DNA from: Dermanyssus gallinae
Taxonomy: Eukaryota > Arthropoda > Arachnida > Mesostigmata > Dermanyssidae
Length of the DNA stretch: 64,000 nucleotides
Direction of reading: 5' to 3'
NCBI GenBank assembly: GCA_003439945.1
Contig: QVRM01002223.1
Location: 186,001-250,000, forward strand
The translations under genes were made by a program, and so were the position numbers. The number at the start of each line of letters is the position of its first letter. Position 1 is the first letter of the stretch. A model generated the notes under the pieces. The model saw nothing but the letters and a program-made list of their open reading frames with translations, had not been told where the DNA came from and made no database searches. Positions 34,707 through 45,541 of this stretch are shown here, one piece after another.

Positions 34707-34834
34707 CGTCGAGCCCCGAGTGGTGAGCGGTGCATTCGCGTGCGCCTTGCGACCGGGCGAGAGAGACGGTCATAGGGGCAGCACGGGTTCGATCCCCACC
34801 GTTGTTGCACACTTGTAGTTATCCGGGGGACTGG
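34707..34834 (+). mobile_element. tRNA-derived SINE, copy 4 (plus), 3'-truncated
   Basis: The head contains GGTGCATTCGCGTGCGCCTT (as in copy 1) and an intact B box, GGTTCGATCCCCACC. It then has CGTTGTTGCACACTTGTAGT and a TATCCGGGGGACT that corresponds to the TTTATGGGGGTCC block. The GACGTTAAATC tail is missing. Confidence 0.82.
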
Positions 34835-34879
34835 CGTTGTATGTACTTCTATTATACATACACTACTGTTGATATAATG

Positions 34880-34883
<4 letters not shown>

Positions 34884-34954
<71 letters not shown>

Positions 34955-34982
34955 TATACACACACATATATATATATATATA
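34884..34982. repeat. (TA)n with ACACAC interruption
   Basis: About 100 bases of TA repeats interrupted by a G and by ACACACACA. Confidence 0.95.
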
Positions 34983-35112
34983 TCAAAAACACGAATTCGT
35001 TTGCATATGGCATTTGGCATGAGTACGTTCGGTTGAACAACGACGCCCTTACAGATGTCTGTGACACAATAATATCCACTATGCTATAGTCAAGTATACG
35101 CACTGTACATAT

Positions 35113-35138
35113 TATATATATATATATATATATATATA
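35113..35138. repeat. (TA)n flanking the mariner end
   Basis: TA tract directly adjoining the terminal repeat of the mariner fragment. Confidence 0.9.
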
Positions 35139-35374
<236 letters not shown>

Positions 35375-36091
35375 GCAAAATATGTGCATATATATAGATG
35401 GGTTTCTATACGTTTACATGTCTGCGGCAGTCGTTCTGTTGTCGTAAAGGTAATTTGTTGGGGCAACGCAGCAGGCAGCAAGCATACCGTCGTCCTGCAA
35501 AAGCTCTTGCCATCACTACATCACTACTGCGGCGACTCGCACCGTTCATATTCGCACACGGTACGAAGCAGTACTTAGTAGCTTACCACAGGCGTCGAAT
35601 GCACGCATATCAATCTACATGCACGTGCCACGTGGTATGAATGTATGTACGTTCGTGCGCTCGCACGCAACTCCGCCCGTGAGTCGTCCTCTGTCGGAAC
35701 ATTTGCTTTAGCAATTCATTCTGCCGGCGCCTCGATTAATATTATTATTATTATTAGGAGACAATTGTCACCTCTTACACATAGGCAAATAATAATATTA
35801 TTATTAGCTGACGGAATTATTTGGCGTGCTTTATCTGTTTGTCACCGTTAAAATGTGTGTGTGCGTATGTCGTCTTTCTGTGGCTTTGCTGCCGCCGCCC
35901 GTTAGTCGCTGTCAATCGTTCGAACAACAGTTAACAGCAACAGCGGGTTTCCTCGGCATTCCAATGGCACACCATTGTTAAATCTACTAGAATTGCATAT
36001 ATACTCATGCATGGCACTGTTATATGTATGTAAATAAAATAAGCAGATATCCGAGTTGTTGTGTTGCGCCTATGTCGTGTTCCTGTCCACG

Positions 36092-36128
<37 letters not shown>
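36092..36128. repeat. (TA)n followed by (AAG)n
   Basis: TA run followed by GAAGAAGAAGAAGAAG. Confidence 0.95.
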
Positions 36129-36131
<3 letters not shown>

Positions 36132-37257
36132 AAGAAGAAGAAGAAGAAATACTTATAACCCAGTTACAGTTGTGCACTCGGCTGTCTGCACACGAGCTAG
36201 ACGAAAAGTCCGTCTCGTGAAGGCTCGTGTGCTCTGCCCTAGAGAGAAACGCGCCCAACAGACAACATAATAGCGAGCCCGCTGCTCCTCGTACTAGAAC
36301 CGTGCAAAATAGCTAAACACGGATCTTTCGGATTGCCTTATACGTTCGTGAGTCTCCCCTCGCACACCCCCTGTGTGTGACAACAGTGAACAAATCGAGA
36401 AGGAGAAGAGAACCGCGCAGCGAGGAACGAGCAGGTAACAAATGTGGCGAATTGGTCGTCGTGGGCGGCATCGTCGTCGACTGGTTAGATAAAAGTCAGT
36501 AGATATATCTAAGCTAGCGAGAAAGCTGCTTAGACTGGACGACGACTGCTTGCCTCTCAAAAAGCAGACAGCAAAATAGCAAAACTGTCACCCCCCCCCC
36601 CCCCTGCCCCCCTGTGTGTCAATGTGGAGGGGGCAATCGACTACCCCCCCCCCACAACCAACCCCCATGTCTATTTGTCTCCTCTTCTTCTCGTACTTCT
36701 TCTTGTTCGTCTTGGATGTTTCTCCTTTTTCTTCTGTCTCTGCTCCTTCCAACTGCTTTTCTGTCCTTCCTTGTCGCGGCGTCGTCCTTGTTAACGCCTG
36801 TTCCGCCAGCAGCCCCAAACAGCGAAGGCCAAACCGAAGGCCTCCGCGGTTCCGCAGCCGACGGACGTTATGCCAATGAACGTTACGACGCCCGTAAAGG
36901 CATCTCAGTCGACACAAGCAGCCATTATTTTAGGCATTATATATAGGCAAGTGGCACAGCGATCCTAACTTGATCCTGGCTGTCTAATATCATACGCAGC
37001 AAACCTATTATGCAGAGGAGCAAAGAGAGCGAGCCAAAAGAGAGCGGGCAACAAGCGGAAAAACAACCTGGCTGTGGAGATGTGTGGAAAATATGTATCT
37101 GTACATTTGTACGCATGTAGAGAAAAGCGCGCGCGCAGGGACGCTGACTCAATGTCGACCGAACCAATGAATATCCAGAATATGCGCATAGTCATATGTA
37201 CGTTTAGTCACATACATGATAGATGATAGGTGGTATATAGGACGAGTGAAGGAGAGA
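36129..37257. other. Spacer with poly-C runs
   Basis: Poly-C at about 36590-36604 and 36644-36653. Cys/Ser/Leu-rich frames are compositional. No gene was recognised. Confidence 0.5.
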
Positions 37258-37360
37258 GGCAGCGAGAGAGAGAGAGAGAGTGCAATATCACGAACCGAGA
37301 GAGAGAGAGGGGGAGAGAGAGAGGGGGGGAGAGAGAGAGAGAGAGGGGGGGAGAGCGAGA
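37258..37360. repeat. (GA)n array with G-runs
   Basis: GAGAGA interspersed with GGGGGAGAG. Confidence 0.9.
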
Positions 37361-37958
37361 GCGGCAACGAGAGCAAGAATAGCTTATTCGAAAAGAGTGC
37401 ACAACTTTGGCAGCACATCTAGTGTCCCATCTAGAGCTGTTTATACAAGGCCCTTCCTAGTCTGTTGCTCGATCAGTGCAGTGCTGCTGTAGTCGAATAT
37501 TACCACCACCACCACCACCGCCGCCACCACCACAGGGTATATCCACACAGACGGACACAACGCCGAGAGCCCACGCCAGACACAACGATCACACACAGAC
37601 CCACATGTTTGTCATGACGACGTACTATGCCCATATCGAATACGATTGCTCCTCGTACGGCGTTAGCGCTTCTAATACCAACCATCACCACCAACCACTA
37701 CGACGGCTTCTACGTGTCCCTCTCTCCAATCGGTTGTCTATGTCTGCCTCCTCAATCTCTCTCTCTCTCTTTCTCTCTCTCAATTTTCGATTTCGCGTCC
37801 ATCTTTCTCTGCGCCCGTAACCCTTTCTCTAAGTGTGTTGGGTTTTCTCTGTGTGCCCGCGTCTGTTTTCAGCCCTATGTCAGCCCATTGATTAAACAAA
37901 TGCCGTTAAAGACGCGCGCTACTCGGGGTACTCGTCGACTTAATCCTAACTGCGCAGT

Positions 37959-38142
37959 GAACAACAACAGCAACAACAAGGGCAACAACAGCAACAACAA
38001 GAGCAACAACAACAACAGCAACAACAAGGGCAACAACAACAACGACAACAACAACAACAAGAGCAACAACAACAGCAAGGGCAACAACAACAACAAGAGC
38101 AACAACACCAACAGCAAGGACAACAACAACAACAACAACGAA
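37959..38142. repeat. (CAA)n imperfect array with CAGCAACAACAAGGG units
   Basis: Long CAA array in which AACAACAAGGG and AACAACAAGAG recur, giving a minisatellite-like higher-order unit. Confidence 0.92.
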
Positions 38143-38680
38143 TGATGGTGGCGATGATGATCGTGGAGACAACAACCTTCAATTTCCCTAATGCTGCTTG
38201 CTGCTCTAGGAAGAAACAACTTGCGAACGAACAAACGAACGAAACCGGCAGAACGGAATCGGCAGAGCGGCAGTGTGATGGCGCTGGCGTCGCGCCACCC
38301 AGCCCGATTGCGGCGATTCGAATTGATCATGAGTTGTAATGGCTTCGATCCCGACGATGTGTATGTATGTATAGGTAGGTAGGTACGAGATGCCGACGAG
38401 ATGAGAACAAGCACCTCGTGTTTTTGTGTAAGCCTGCAATATAATACTGCTACGGGTAATACACAACCGTGCGCTTACTACCGAACTTCGACACGAGACG
38501 ATAACCACCAGGTTTGTAGTTTGTCGTCGTCGCCTCTACGTTTCGTGGTGTCAACAGCGACGATGATGACGACAGCGGTACCGGTACCTAGCGGCGCCAG
38601 ACAGGTTTCCCTATATATACGTGTATATATATATATATTTGCCACAAATATCCCACTCATGTAGGTTAGGCAGCCATTAA

Positions 38681-38749
38681 GTTTTTTGGTGGGTTTGAGA
38701 GTCCCATACTACCCAGATCAAAATGTATGCATTATGCATTTTTGTTCCT
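38681..38749. repeat. Unnamed short repeat 'GTGGG/CCCAC', copy 3
   Basis: GGTGGGTTTGAGAGTCCCAT, then ACTACC, then AAATGTATGCATTATGCATT. Same block order as the copies at 15841 and 16412. Confidence 0.65.
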
Positions 38750-38766
38750 GACCCTGTAAAAAAAAA

Positions 38767-38768
38767 TG

Positions 38769-38848
<80 letters not shown>
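38767..38848. repeat. (TA)n microsatellite, about 80 bases
   Basis: TA tract with one C interruption, directly after copy 3 of the short repeat. Confidence 0.95.
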
Positions 38849-38854
<6 letters not shown>

Positions 38855-39015
38855 TACACATGCATCCCTAAACACACATGTCACCTTTCTATATCAGGGC
38901 CGTTTAGAGCAGCACCAGCAGCATCATAAGAGGACATGTCGAGATATCTAGAATTTCCCCCAACAGACCTTGTGGCAGCACGGTCGCTGGCTCTTAACCG
39001 TACGCTTTATCATCT

Positions 39016-39037
39016 ATATATATATATATATATGTAA

Positions 39038-39086
<49 letters not shown>
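39016..39086. repeat. (TA)n with interruptions
   Basis: TA tract broken by GTAAATATATAC. Confidence 0.95.
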
Positions 39087-39089
<3 letters not shown>

Positions 39090-39370
39090 GCTATAAAACA
39101 CCCACGAATACTGATGCTTCCGGGCTGCCGTTACTGTTACTGCTGCTACAAGTGGAATAGCAGCCGAAGCAGCTACGCGACGTCGATGGCGAAGGTCAAA
39201 CGGCAACACAGCAGCGGAACTAACAACAACTGGCCAGCCGGTGGCATTGGTGGCCGCTGCCACGAAGCTGCCAACGGTGCCGCCATCCACCAGCCGCGTC
39301 TTAATACTGGCCGTCGCTTGAGACATACGGGCCGGTCTGCGGTTGACGCGATCGTGGTCTTTCGTTACCG

Positions 39371-39475
39371 CTTTTGTTGTTGTTGTTGTTGTTGTTGCTG
39401 TTGTTGTTGTTATCGTCGTTGATGTTGTTGTTCGTTGCCGCTTGTGTTGTTGTTGTTGTTATTATTATTGCTGTC
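39371..39475. repeat. (GTT)n imperfect array
   Basis: GTT units giving Cys/Leu/Val frames. Confidence 0.9.
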
Positions 39476-40099
39476 GTTGCTGCCGTGGTTATTTTGTGCG
39501 GACGTGCGTTTCGTCGTGCTAGATAGAGATGTGATGTCCGTTGTTGTTGTCATAGTTGTGATGGCTAGCTGTAGTTGTTGTTGCTATACAATCAACTCGG
39601 ACACTACATACGCAGGCCAACGCAGCAAGCACATCGGCTTTGGCCTGTAGAGCTCAACTTCGACGCAACGCCACTCGAACGGGAACTATAACTCATTACG
39701 ACATCGGCGTCAATGTCAAACGTGGCCCTACTTCGGCCCTCTCCGCCCAGCAGTCGGAGGCGTCGGAGGCTTCGATAACACTTTATCGTAGTTATTCTAG
39801 TTTTAATGATGACAGTCTTAATTGTTTCGTGTTCGGTACGTACAAGTTTGTACAAGTCACGATAAGCAGGCCATTTCATTGACAACCAGTCACCTGAGTC
39901 ATTAACTAACAAAAACGGTAACGACAACAACAACAACAATAGCAAAAACAATAACGACAACAATAACAACGACGACGACGACAATCACGACGAATTAAAC
40001 AATTACGTACGACAAATTTAGAAATGCACTTTATATCGACGATGTCATTTGAGTCAATGAAAGGTACCCCGTCTCGTTGTCCAAGTCGCACGCGCCAAG

Positions 40100-40830
40100 T
40101 CCCTCAATTGTTAGAGAACTCCAATCATTTCAAATGTTTCCTTTTTCGATATAAAACGTTGTGTACAAAAGGTACCTTTTGATACTCCGTAAAGTTTCAA
40201 AGCTTTGCTCTCTCACTAAGTTCATCGATTGTGGCGAAGCACTGAGCACACCGCGTGATCGTTTGAAAAGTTGCAGAGTCAACACACTATATAATACGAA
40301 GGGTGTGTAGAAAAAAAAAATCCTAGCAAAACATCCTGCGAATTGCGATTCTGCGGCAGGCGTGGGCCATAATACGTGTATGCCGGTGAGCACTGAATAC
40401 GGCGTAGCAGCAGCTACGATTGTACGATCGAGCTCGGGGCGCTTTTCGACGCTGGACTGCTGGCAGCCAGCACTTTTCACTTTTAACCGTTTGCGTATAC
40501 TGCTGAAAGCACTGAGCAAAGAGCACGCACCACGCCTTTCCAATTTCGTCAGACCCACACAGCATGGTCATCTTCGTATCGTCTGAAAGCTTGCTTTCGT
40601 CAAGCTGTGTTAGTCACACAGCCGAGTGAGTGCCTCGCTTCAACCGTGACCTTGTGAGAGTGTTAAGCTTGAGTTAAGTTGTCGTACATACACGATACAT
40701 GTATCATCGCCAGCAATCACGCATTTCCTTCCATGATGAAGAATGATACTTTTTACTGTTTTCAGTTTCAAAAATATCCGCAGAGATTCATACGCTTTAT
40801 GATGAGGTTTTTCGGTGAGCGTATGCGGCA
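40100..40830. other. Spacer with open frames on the minus strand, unrecognised
   Basis: Two overlapping minus-strand frames (40130-40558 and 40323-40571) have ordinary amino-acid composition, the second with MTMLCGSDEIGKAW. I considered a DNA-transposon relic but cannot match any motif securely. Confidence 0.25.
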
Positions 40831-41209
40831 CTCATGCATCGACATCGAGACGCCTCTACACACAGCCACAGCTAGGAACGAGCCAATTAACTCATTTATC
40901 CATACAGATGTTTATATGTCTACAAGTCAGTAGTTTTTTGTTATCCGTATTCACTACGGAACTCATCAAATTGCCGCACTACAGTGCAGTGCGATTTGCC
41001 TACAATCTTCGCCAAAGCAGTCGTCCGTCGCATTTAGGCGTTTGGCGTGGTAGGGCAGCAGCAACATTTCCGACATATAGATGGCATTTTTCTTTCGCAC
41101 ACAAGATAGCACGTCGCTCGCCAATCACGATACATTTAGGAGAACTTCGCCAGGCGGAACAGATCGCGATCGAACACGCGCTGACGACCCATGTTGTCTG
41201 ACGGGCTCA

Positions 41210-41288
41210 ATATATATATATATATATATATATACACGTATCTGTTCTGCGTATATATATATATATATATATTGCAGAACAGATACGT
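41210..41288. repeat. (TA)n and a hairpin with (TA)n loop, 15-bp perfect arms
   Basis: ACGTATCTGTTCTGC (41236-41250) is the exact reverse complement of 41274-41288; the loop is a TA tract. Another TA tract lies just left (41210-41234). Confidence 0.93.
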
Positions 41289-41510
41289 ATATCTGCTATG
41301 TGACACGCCGTTGCTTATAGAGGACTTAAAGCGTAGATTCAAACTGCCTTCCACTCCGGCCTACGTGCAATTCATCAGCTCCTGGGAGGAGAAAGTGGTG
41401 GTGATCGGTCCTGATTTCTATAGGACGGGTGCGATTACCTCTGAAATATGGAAACAGGCCGGACGAACAAACCGACACGCGCTTCGCTGTTCATGGCTTT
41501 CATCACGTTT
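41275..41510 (+). other. Protein-like open frame, unknown
   Basis: A plus frame reads non-repetitive, charged sequence (TPLLIEDLKRRFKL, ISSWEEKVVVIGPDFYRTG) before running into a poly-G stretch. Composition is more protein-like than its surroundings. No family was recognised, and it could be a mobile-element relic. Confidence 0.22.
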
Positions 41511-41760
41511 TCTGCAAGACGGCGGGGGGGGGGGGGGGGTCATGCACCACCTGCAGATACATGTATTTGTATAAGAAGTGGTGAAAGATGCCCTAGGTAC
41601 CACGCGGCATCGTGTGGTGCTGCGATGCCGTCGCTGAATAGTCTATCAGATCGACTCGGCGCAGACAAGGTGCGGACGCACAGGAGGTTACCTTCAACCA
41701 CTTGTAATATTTGTATAATAATTCGAAACGTTCATACAAGACAATTGTATTTTTTAAGAC

Positions 41761-41781
41761 ATATATATATATATATATATA
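41761..41781. repeat. (TA)n microsatellite
   Basis: Short TA tract left of the 79-bp repeat. Confidence 0.9.
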
Positions 41782-41789
41782 CTTTAAAA

Positions 41790-41868
41790 TTTATTAAGAA
41801 TACAGATGGAGCGACAATTGTCTCCTGAGAACGTGTGCACTAGGAATATTACTCTATTTCGTATAGAG
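41790..41868. repeat. 79-bp dispersed repeat, copy 1
   Basis: TTTATTAAGAATACAGATGG through GCGACAATTGTCTCCTGAGA to CTATTTCGTATAGAG. It matches 59881-59959 in the same orientation, with about three differences by eye. A shorter relative lies in LINE-A at 6785-6847. Confidence 0.9.
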
Positions 41869-41887
41869 TGGGTTGGGACCATTTCAG

Positions 41888-41950
41888 CAGCGGGTCGCGG
41901 ACGGACGCCGCGTTGCCGCGTTGGACGTCGAGGTCGAGGCGCTGTCTCAG
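41888..41950 (+). CDS. Candidate 21-codon internal exon
   Basis: Bounded by CCATTTCAG on the left and a consensus donor (GTCTCAG then GTAAGC) on the right. It is exactly 63 bp, open throughout in phase 0, and reads as helix-like sequence containing VADGRRVAALDVEVEALSQ. The base composition is much more GC-rich than the flanks. No family was recognised. It directly follows the 79-bp repeat and precedes a (TA)n tract. Confidence 0.28.
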
Positions 41951-41971
41951 GTAAGCCGCAGATCTCTTGTC

Positions 41972-41975
<4 letters not shown>

Positions 41976-42016
<41 letters not shown>

Positions 42017-42031
42017 CATATATACATATAT
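41976..42031. repeat. (TA)n with C interruptions
   Basis: TA tract containing TATACATATA interruptions. Confidence 0.95.
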
Positions 42032-42960
42032 AGACTGCTGTTGCCACATTCGTCCAATCAAGGGTGCCGACGCAATTCACCAAGATGGCGGCTGGCTCAT
42101 TGACGAGCGATCCCCTGGCGGGCATCGGTGATCTGAATACACACACACACCGAGGCCACGCTCAGGCCTCGATATCAAATACATATACATATACCCTAAG
42201 CATAATTTTAAGGAATAATTGAATAACTCTATCTTCCAAAGTAAAGTTGCTTGTTTTTGAAAAGCATACACTTTCTGGTCTCTATCTATGCTCTAGCTCT
42301 TCTCGTCGTCTCTAGCCAACTGACTGGGCTGAGAGACGGAGAGACTGCGGTCGCACCGCAGATACCTTCACAGAGGTGAAGTCACAGAGCGCGAGCGCGC
42401 ACATACTGCCATACTGCCACCATCAGCCAGCACTTACATACATACACACGTCTTTCTCATCGCACGCCTCGGGACAAACATATGGCAGCAGATTGGCATA
42501 GCAGCACGAGCATGCAAAACGACGAAATGCCGCCCAGCAACAACAACAACAACAACAAAAAGAGGAAAACGTCACGTTGATGATGCTGCTAGTAATCGTA
42601 TTCCACTTTCCAAAAATACATTCAGAAGCGGAATTCTACGTCAACCCCAGGCGGGAACCGCCCATCATCGCGTACACACACACACACATGCATGCATACG
42701 CTCGACCGCGCACGCATAAGCAGATTTACAATATCTTCTGTGGTGAATACACAAAGCTTCCTTGCCGGCGGGCGACGCATGTTGGGCACTTTACGCCCAC
42801 CGTTAGGCTAATGGTGGTAATAGGTAGCGATGCACGCACGAGCGCATACTCTCCTACAAAAACAGGTAGCCAAATGCAAAAGCTACATCTGTAATGCAGC
42901 TGAAAGCTAGCACAAGTAACAGTAGTAGTAGTAGTAGTAGTAGTAGTCTTTTTTTTATTA

Positions 42961-42962
<2 letters not shown>

Positions 42963-43002
<40 letters not shown>
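42963..43002. repeat. (TA)n, next to (GTA)n
   Basis: TA tract preceded by AGTAGTAGTAGTAGT at about 42920-42948. Confidence 0.95.
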
Positions 43003-43010
<8 letters not shown>

Positions 43011-43211
43011 ATAGCAGCAGTAGTCCCAGCGGAATGATGTCGCCTAAAAAGCATATACTTCGCTCAAAAATGATATATATACAGCGCAGCTATGTGTAGC
43101 TGAAGTTCTCAGAACATTCACGAATGCTCGCCGCGATCATTAGCGTCCTTCTACACCAATAGTAAGCCCTACTAAAATGCCTGAGTTGCACGCGGCACAA
43201 GTCCTCGGTAT

Positions 43212-43215
<4 letters not shown>

Positions 43216-43279
<64 letters not shown>
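43216..43279. repeat. (TA)n microsatellite, about 64 bases
   Basis: Pure TA tract. Confidence 0.95.
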
Positions 43280-43282
<3 letters not shown>

Positions 43283-43351
43283 ATAGTTTACTCAAATCAA
43301 GTATAATATACACTTCACGTGTTAGGTTGCCTTCATAATTCACTATATGTC

Positions 43352-43413
43352 TTAACCCTTCCGGCACGAGACATAACAGAGTGTGTAACAATTTATCTTG
43401 CCGTGAGGGTTAA
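43352..43413. mobile_element. Possible 54-bp piggyBac-type miniature element with TTAA ends
   Basis: TTAA at 43352-43355 and 43410-43413 bracket 54 bp that begin CCCTTCCGGCACGAG and end CTTGCCGTGAGGG. The ends are imperfect inverted repeats starting CCC and finishing GGG, as in piggyBac-superfamily elements, which duplicate TTAA on insertion. There is no coding capacity. It may simply be a chance hairpin. Confidence 0.45.
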
Positions 43414-43866
43414 GATGGTACTTGACACACCTCTGCAGGCAAAACCCCCGCAGGTGCACAACTCGTACTCGTCGCGTGAATAGCGTTGGCGTTTGACCAA
43501 ACGAGGTGTAGTGATGCATAGGCATGCGCTATGTACATGTGGTATATTTGTGGTGCAACTGTCACATGCAGGGTCAGACGAAACGTGCAAGACGTTGAAT
43601 ACCAAAGCGTTTAAAGCGGCAACCTCCCGTCCGACCTATTCGGCCTGTTAAGGTTTCCACTTCGAAACAAAAACCTTCGTAGGGTACATATTCAGCCGTA
43701 GTATACTGTTTCAGTAGCTGATGGACAGCCTGACATAAGGTAGGTACGCAAAGACGGCGAATGTTACATGGACACGTTACACGTTCAGGCCAAACGCGAG
43801 ATAATAAGTAGCGACGCACGAACATATCTATAGTCGACTCGAAATCGACTCTTAATGACAGGCCGT

Positions 43867-44105
43867 ATATTAGACAACGTAAGTAAAGTAAGTAAGTCAA
43901 GTTTTCAGGCTGACCCTTAATTAAGATTTAACGTCCACGCAACTGTTTTTCACATTGCTGCTTCATAGACGGACCCCCATAAATACAAATGTGGGGCAAC
44001 GGTGGGACTCGAACCCGCGCACCTATATGTCTCCGGTCTCTCCGGTTGCGAGGCGCAGACTTAAGCCACCACCACGCTACCGTGCTCGACATATTAGACA
44101 ACGTA
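43867..44105 (-). mobile_element. tRNA-derived SINE, copy 5 (minus), with perfect 15-bp TSD
   Basis: ATATTAGACAACGTA occurs at 43867-43881 and at 44091-44105, flanking the element at 43882-44090. Read on the minus strand, it has the tRNA-like head (AAGTCTGCGCCTCGCAACCG), a B box (GGTTCGAGTCCCACC), then TTTGTATTTATGGGGGTCCG, ACAGTTGCGTGGACGTTAAA and a tail of CTTACTTACTTAC. This copy defines both ends of the family and shows LINE-type, target-primed insertion. Confidence 0.95.
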
Positions 44106-44515
44106 TCCAGAGCAAACTCGTCAAGAGTTGTAAAACGCCGAGCGATCGCATTCAAAAGACGCCGGCAAAACTGACTTCATATCAATAATACCAAAATCCG
44201 TTTTTGCGCTACGCCCGTAGGTAGTTTTTCACACAAGTGGCCTACCATTAGTGGCCAGATTACGTCTAGCAATAGATAAATAGATCTAAAAAGTACTACT
44301 ACTACTACTACTAGCCGCTTCATCGAGTCACAACCGCAATCACCATTGAGGCAGTTGGTATTTGTCGACAGCTTTTACGGCAACTTTGGCAATATTAGAT
44401 CTCTAGGCTAATCCCGTTGCCAAATCATTACCAATAGCAGCCGGGTGGTGGTTGCCCTAAACGAAGATTAAGAAAATTAAGGCATATCCTCGAGGTGTCT
44501 TGATATCAAAAATGC

Positions 44516-44660
44516 AGCAACAACGACGACGATGACGACACCAACAACAACAACAACAACACCAATGCCACCATCGCCAACAACAACAACAACAAAAACT
44601 CCACCAATAACAGCACCAACAGCAATAATGACAGTAACATCAAATAAAAATACAACAACA
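44516..44660. repeat. (CAA)n imperfect array
   Basis: CAA units with CACCAA and TAA variants. Confidence 0.9.
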
Positions 44661-45460
44661 ACAATGCGAAGACAACAATAGCGATAATGTGAGCAGCAAC
44701 ATCGACGAGAACGACGACTCAGCGAACAGAACTGATTCCGGCCTGATCGGGGCCGCGACTACAGTGGCGCCTACCGCAGCGGCATCCAGCACTAATTGTC
44801 GTTGTAGTAGCACTGGTAGTACATACACACGTGTATATAAGTCAATATAATAGTTCAGTTCATATAGACGTATTTGCGTAGGCGTTCCTGAGCTTGTCTG
44901 ACTGAACTGCCCATCAATGACAACCCCCCCGCCCTATCTAAATATTCTTCTGAGTCTGAGCTACAAAAGTGACAGAAGATTAGATTAAATATTATTATTA
45001 TTATAACATCATGTGAATGTCTGTCTGATCGACTCCTGTGACTGGTGACACTATAATTCCATCCATAACTAAAATACGCTTAAATTATTTGGCCGTACAG
45101 AAAAATTGCACAATCGTAACGCATGCGCCTCTTAAGTGACCCTCACAACTCGTAGGGCGGCTGTGAACAAGGGCAAAGCCAATAAAAGTCATGTTGCACT
45201 GCATTCGAAACGCACACGAGTCTAGGAAAATCGACTAATGTACACTCATCAAAGCTGGCGACAAGAACATCGAGGGAAAGTAAAAACAGTTCAAGAGGCC
45301 AGTATTTCCTGTACCAGCTATTCCTTGACGTTCAACGTCGAGCAATAGCCATAGCAGTCGTGACTTCAATGGAAAAAGGATAAATGGACGGCCGACTGTA
45401 GCGGATCGTCTTTATTGCTAAAATATCTCTGATTAATAAATAAATATCGGTGTAAAAACA

Positions 45461-45462
<2 letters not shown>

Positions 45463-45533
<71 letters not shown>
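45463..45533. repeat. (TA)n microsatellite, about 71 bases
   Basis: Pure TA tract at the left edge of the foldback element. Confidence 0.95.
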
Positions 45534-45534
<1 letters not shown>

Positions 45535-45541
45535 CAGGCTC

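Noticed and set aside
34730..35103. Open frames of more than 80 residues rich in Tyr-Ile repeats (also at 27.9, 38.8, 47.8 kb and others)
   Set aside because: They are direct translations of (TA)n tracts, open on both strands, with unrelated flanks.
40130..40571. Possible Tigger/pogo transposase relic on the minus strand
   Set aside because: Only a vague resemblance in one short segment; no DDE motif or terminal repeats found.
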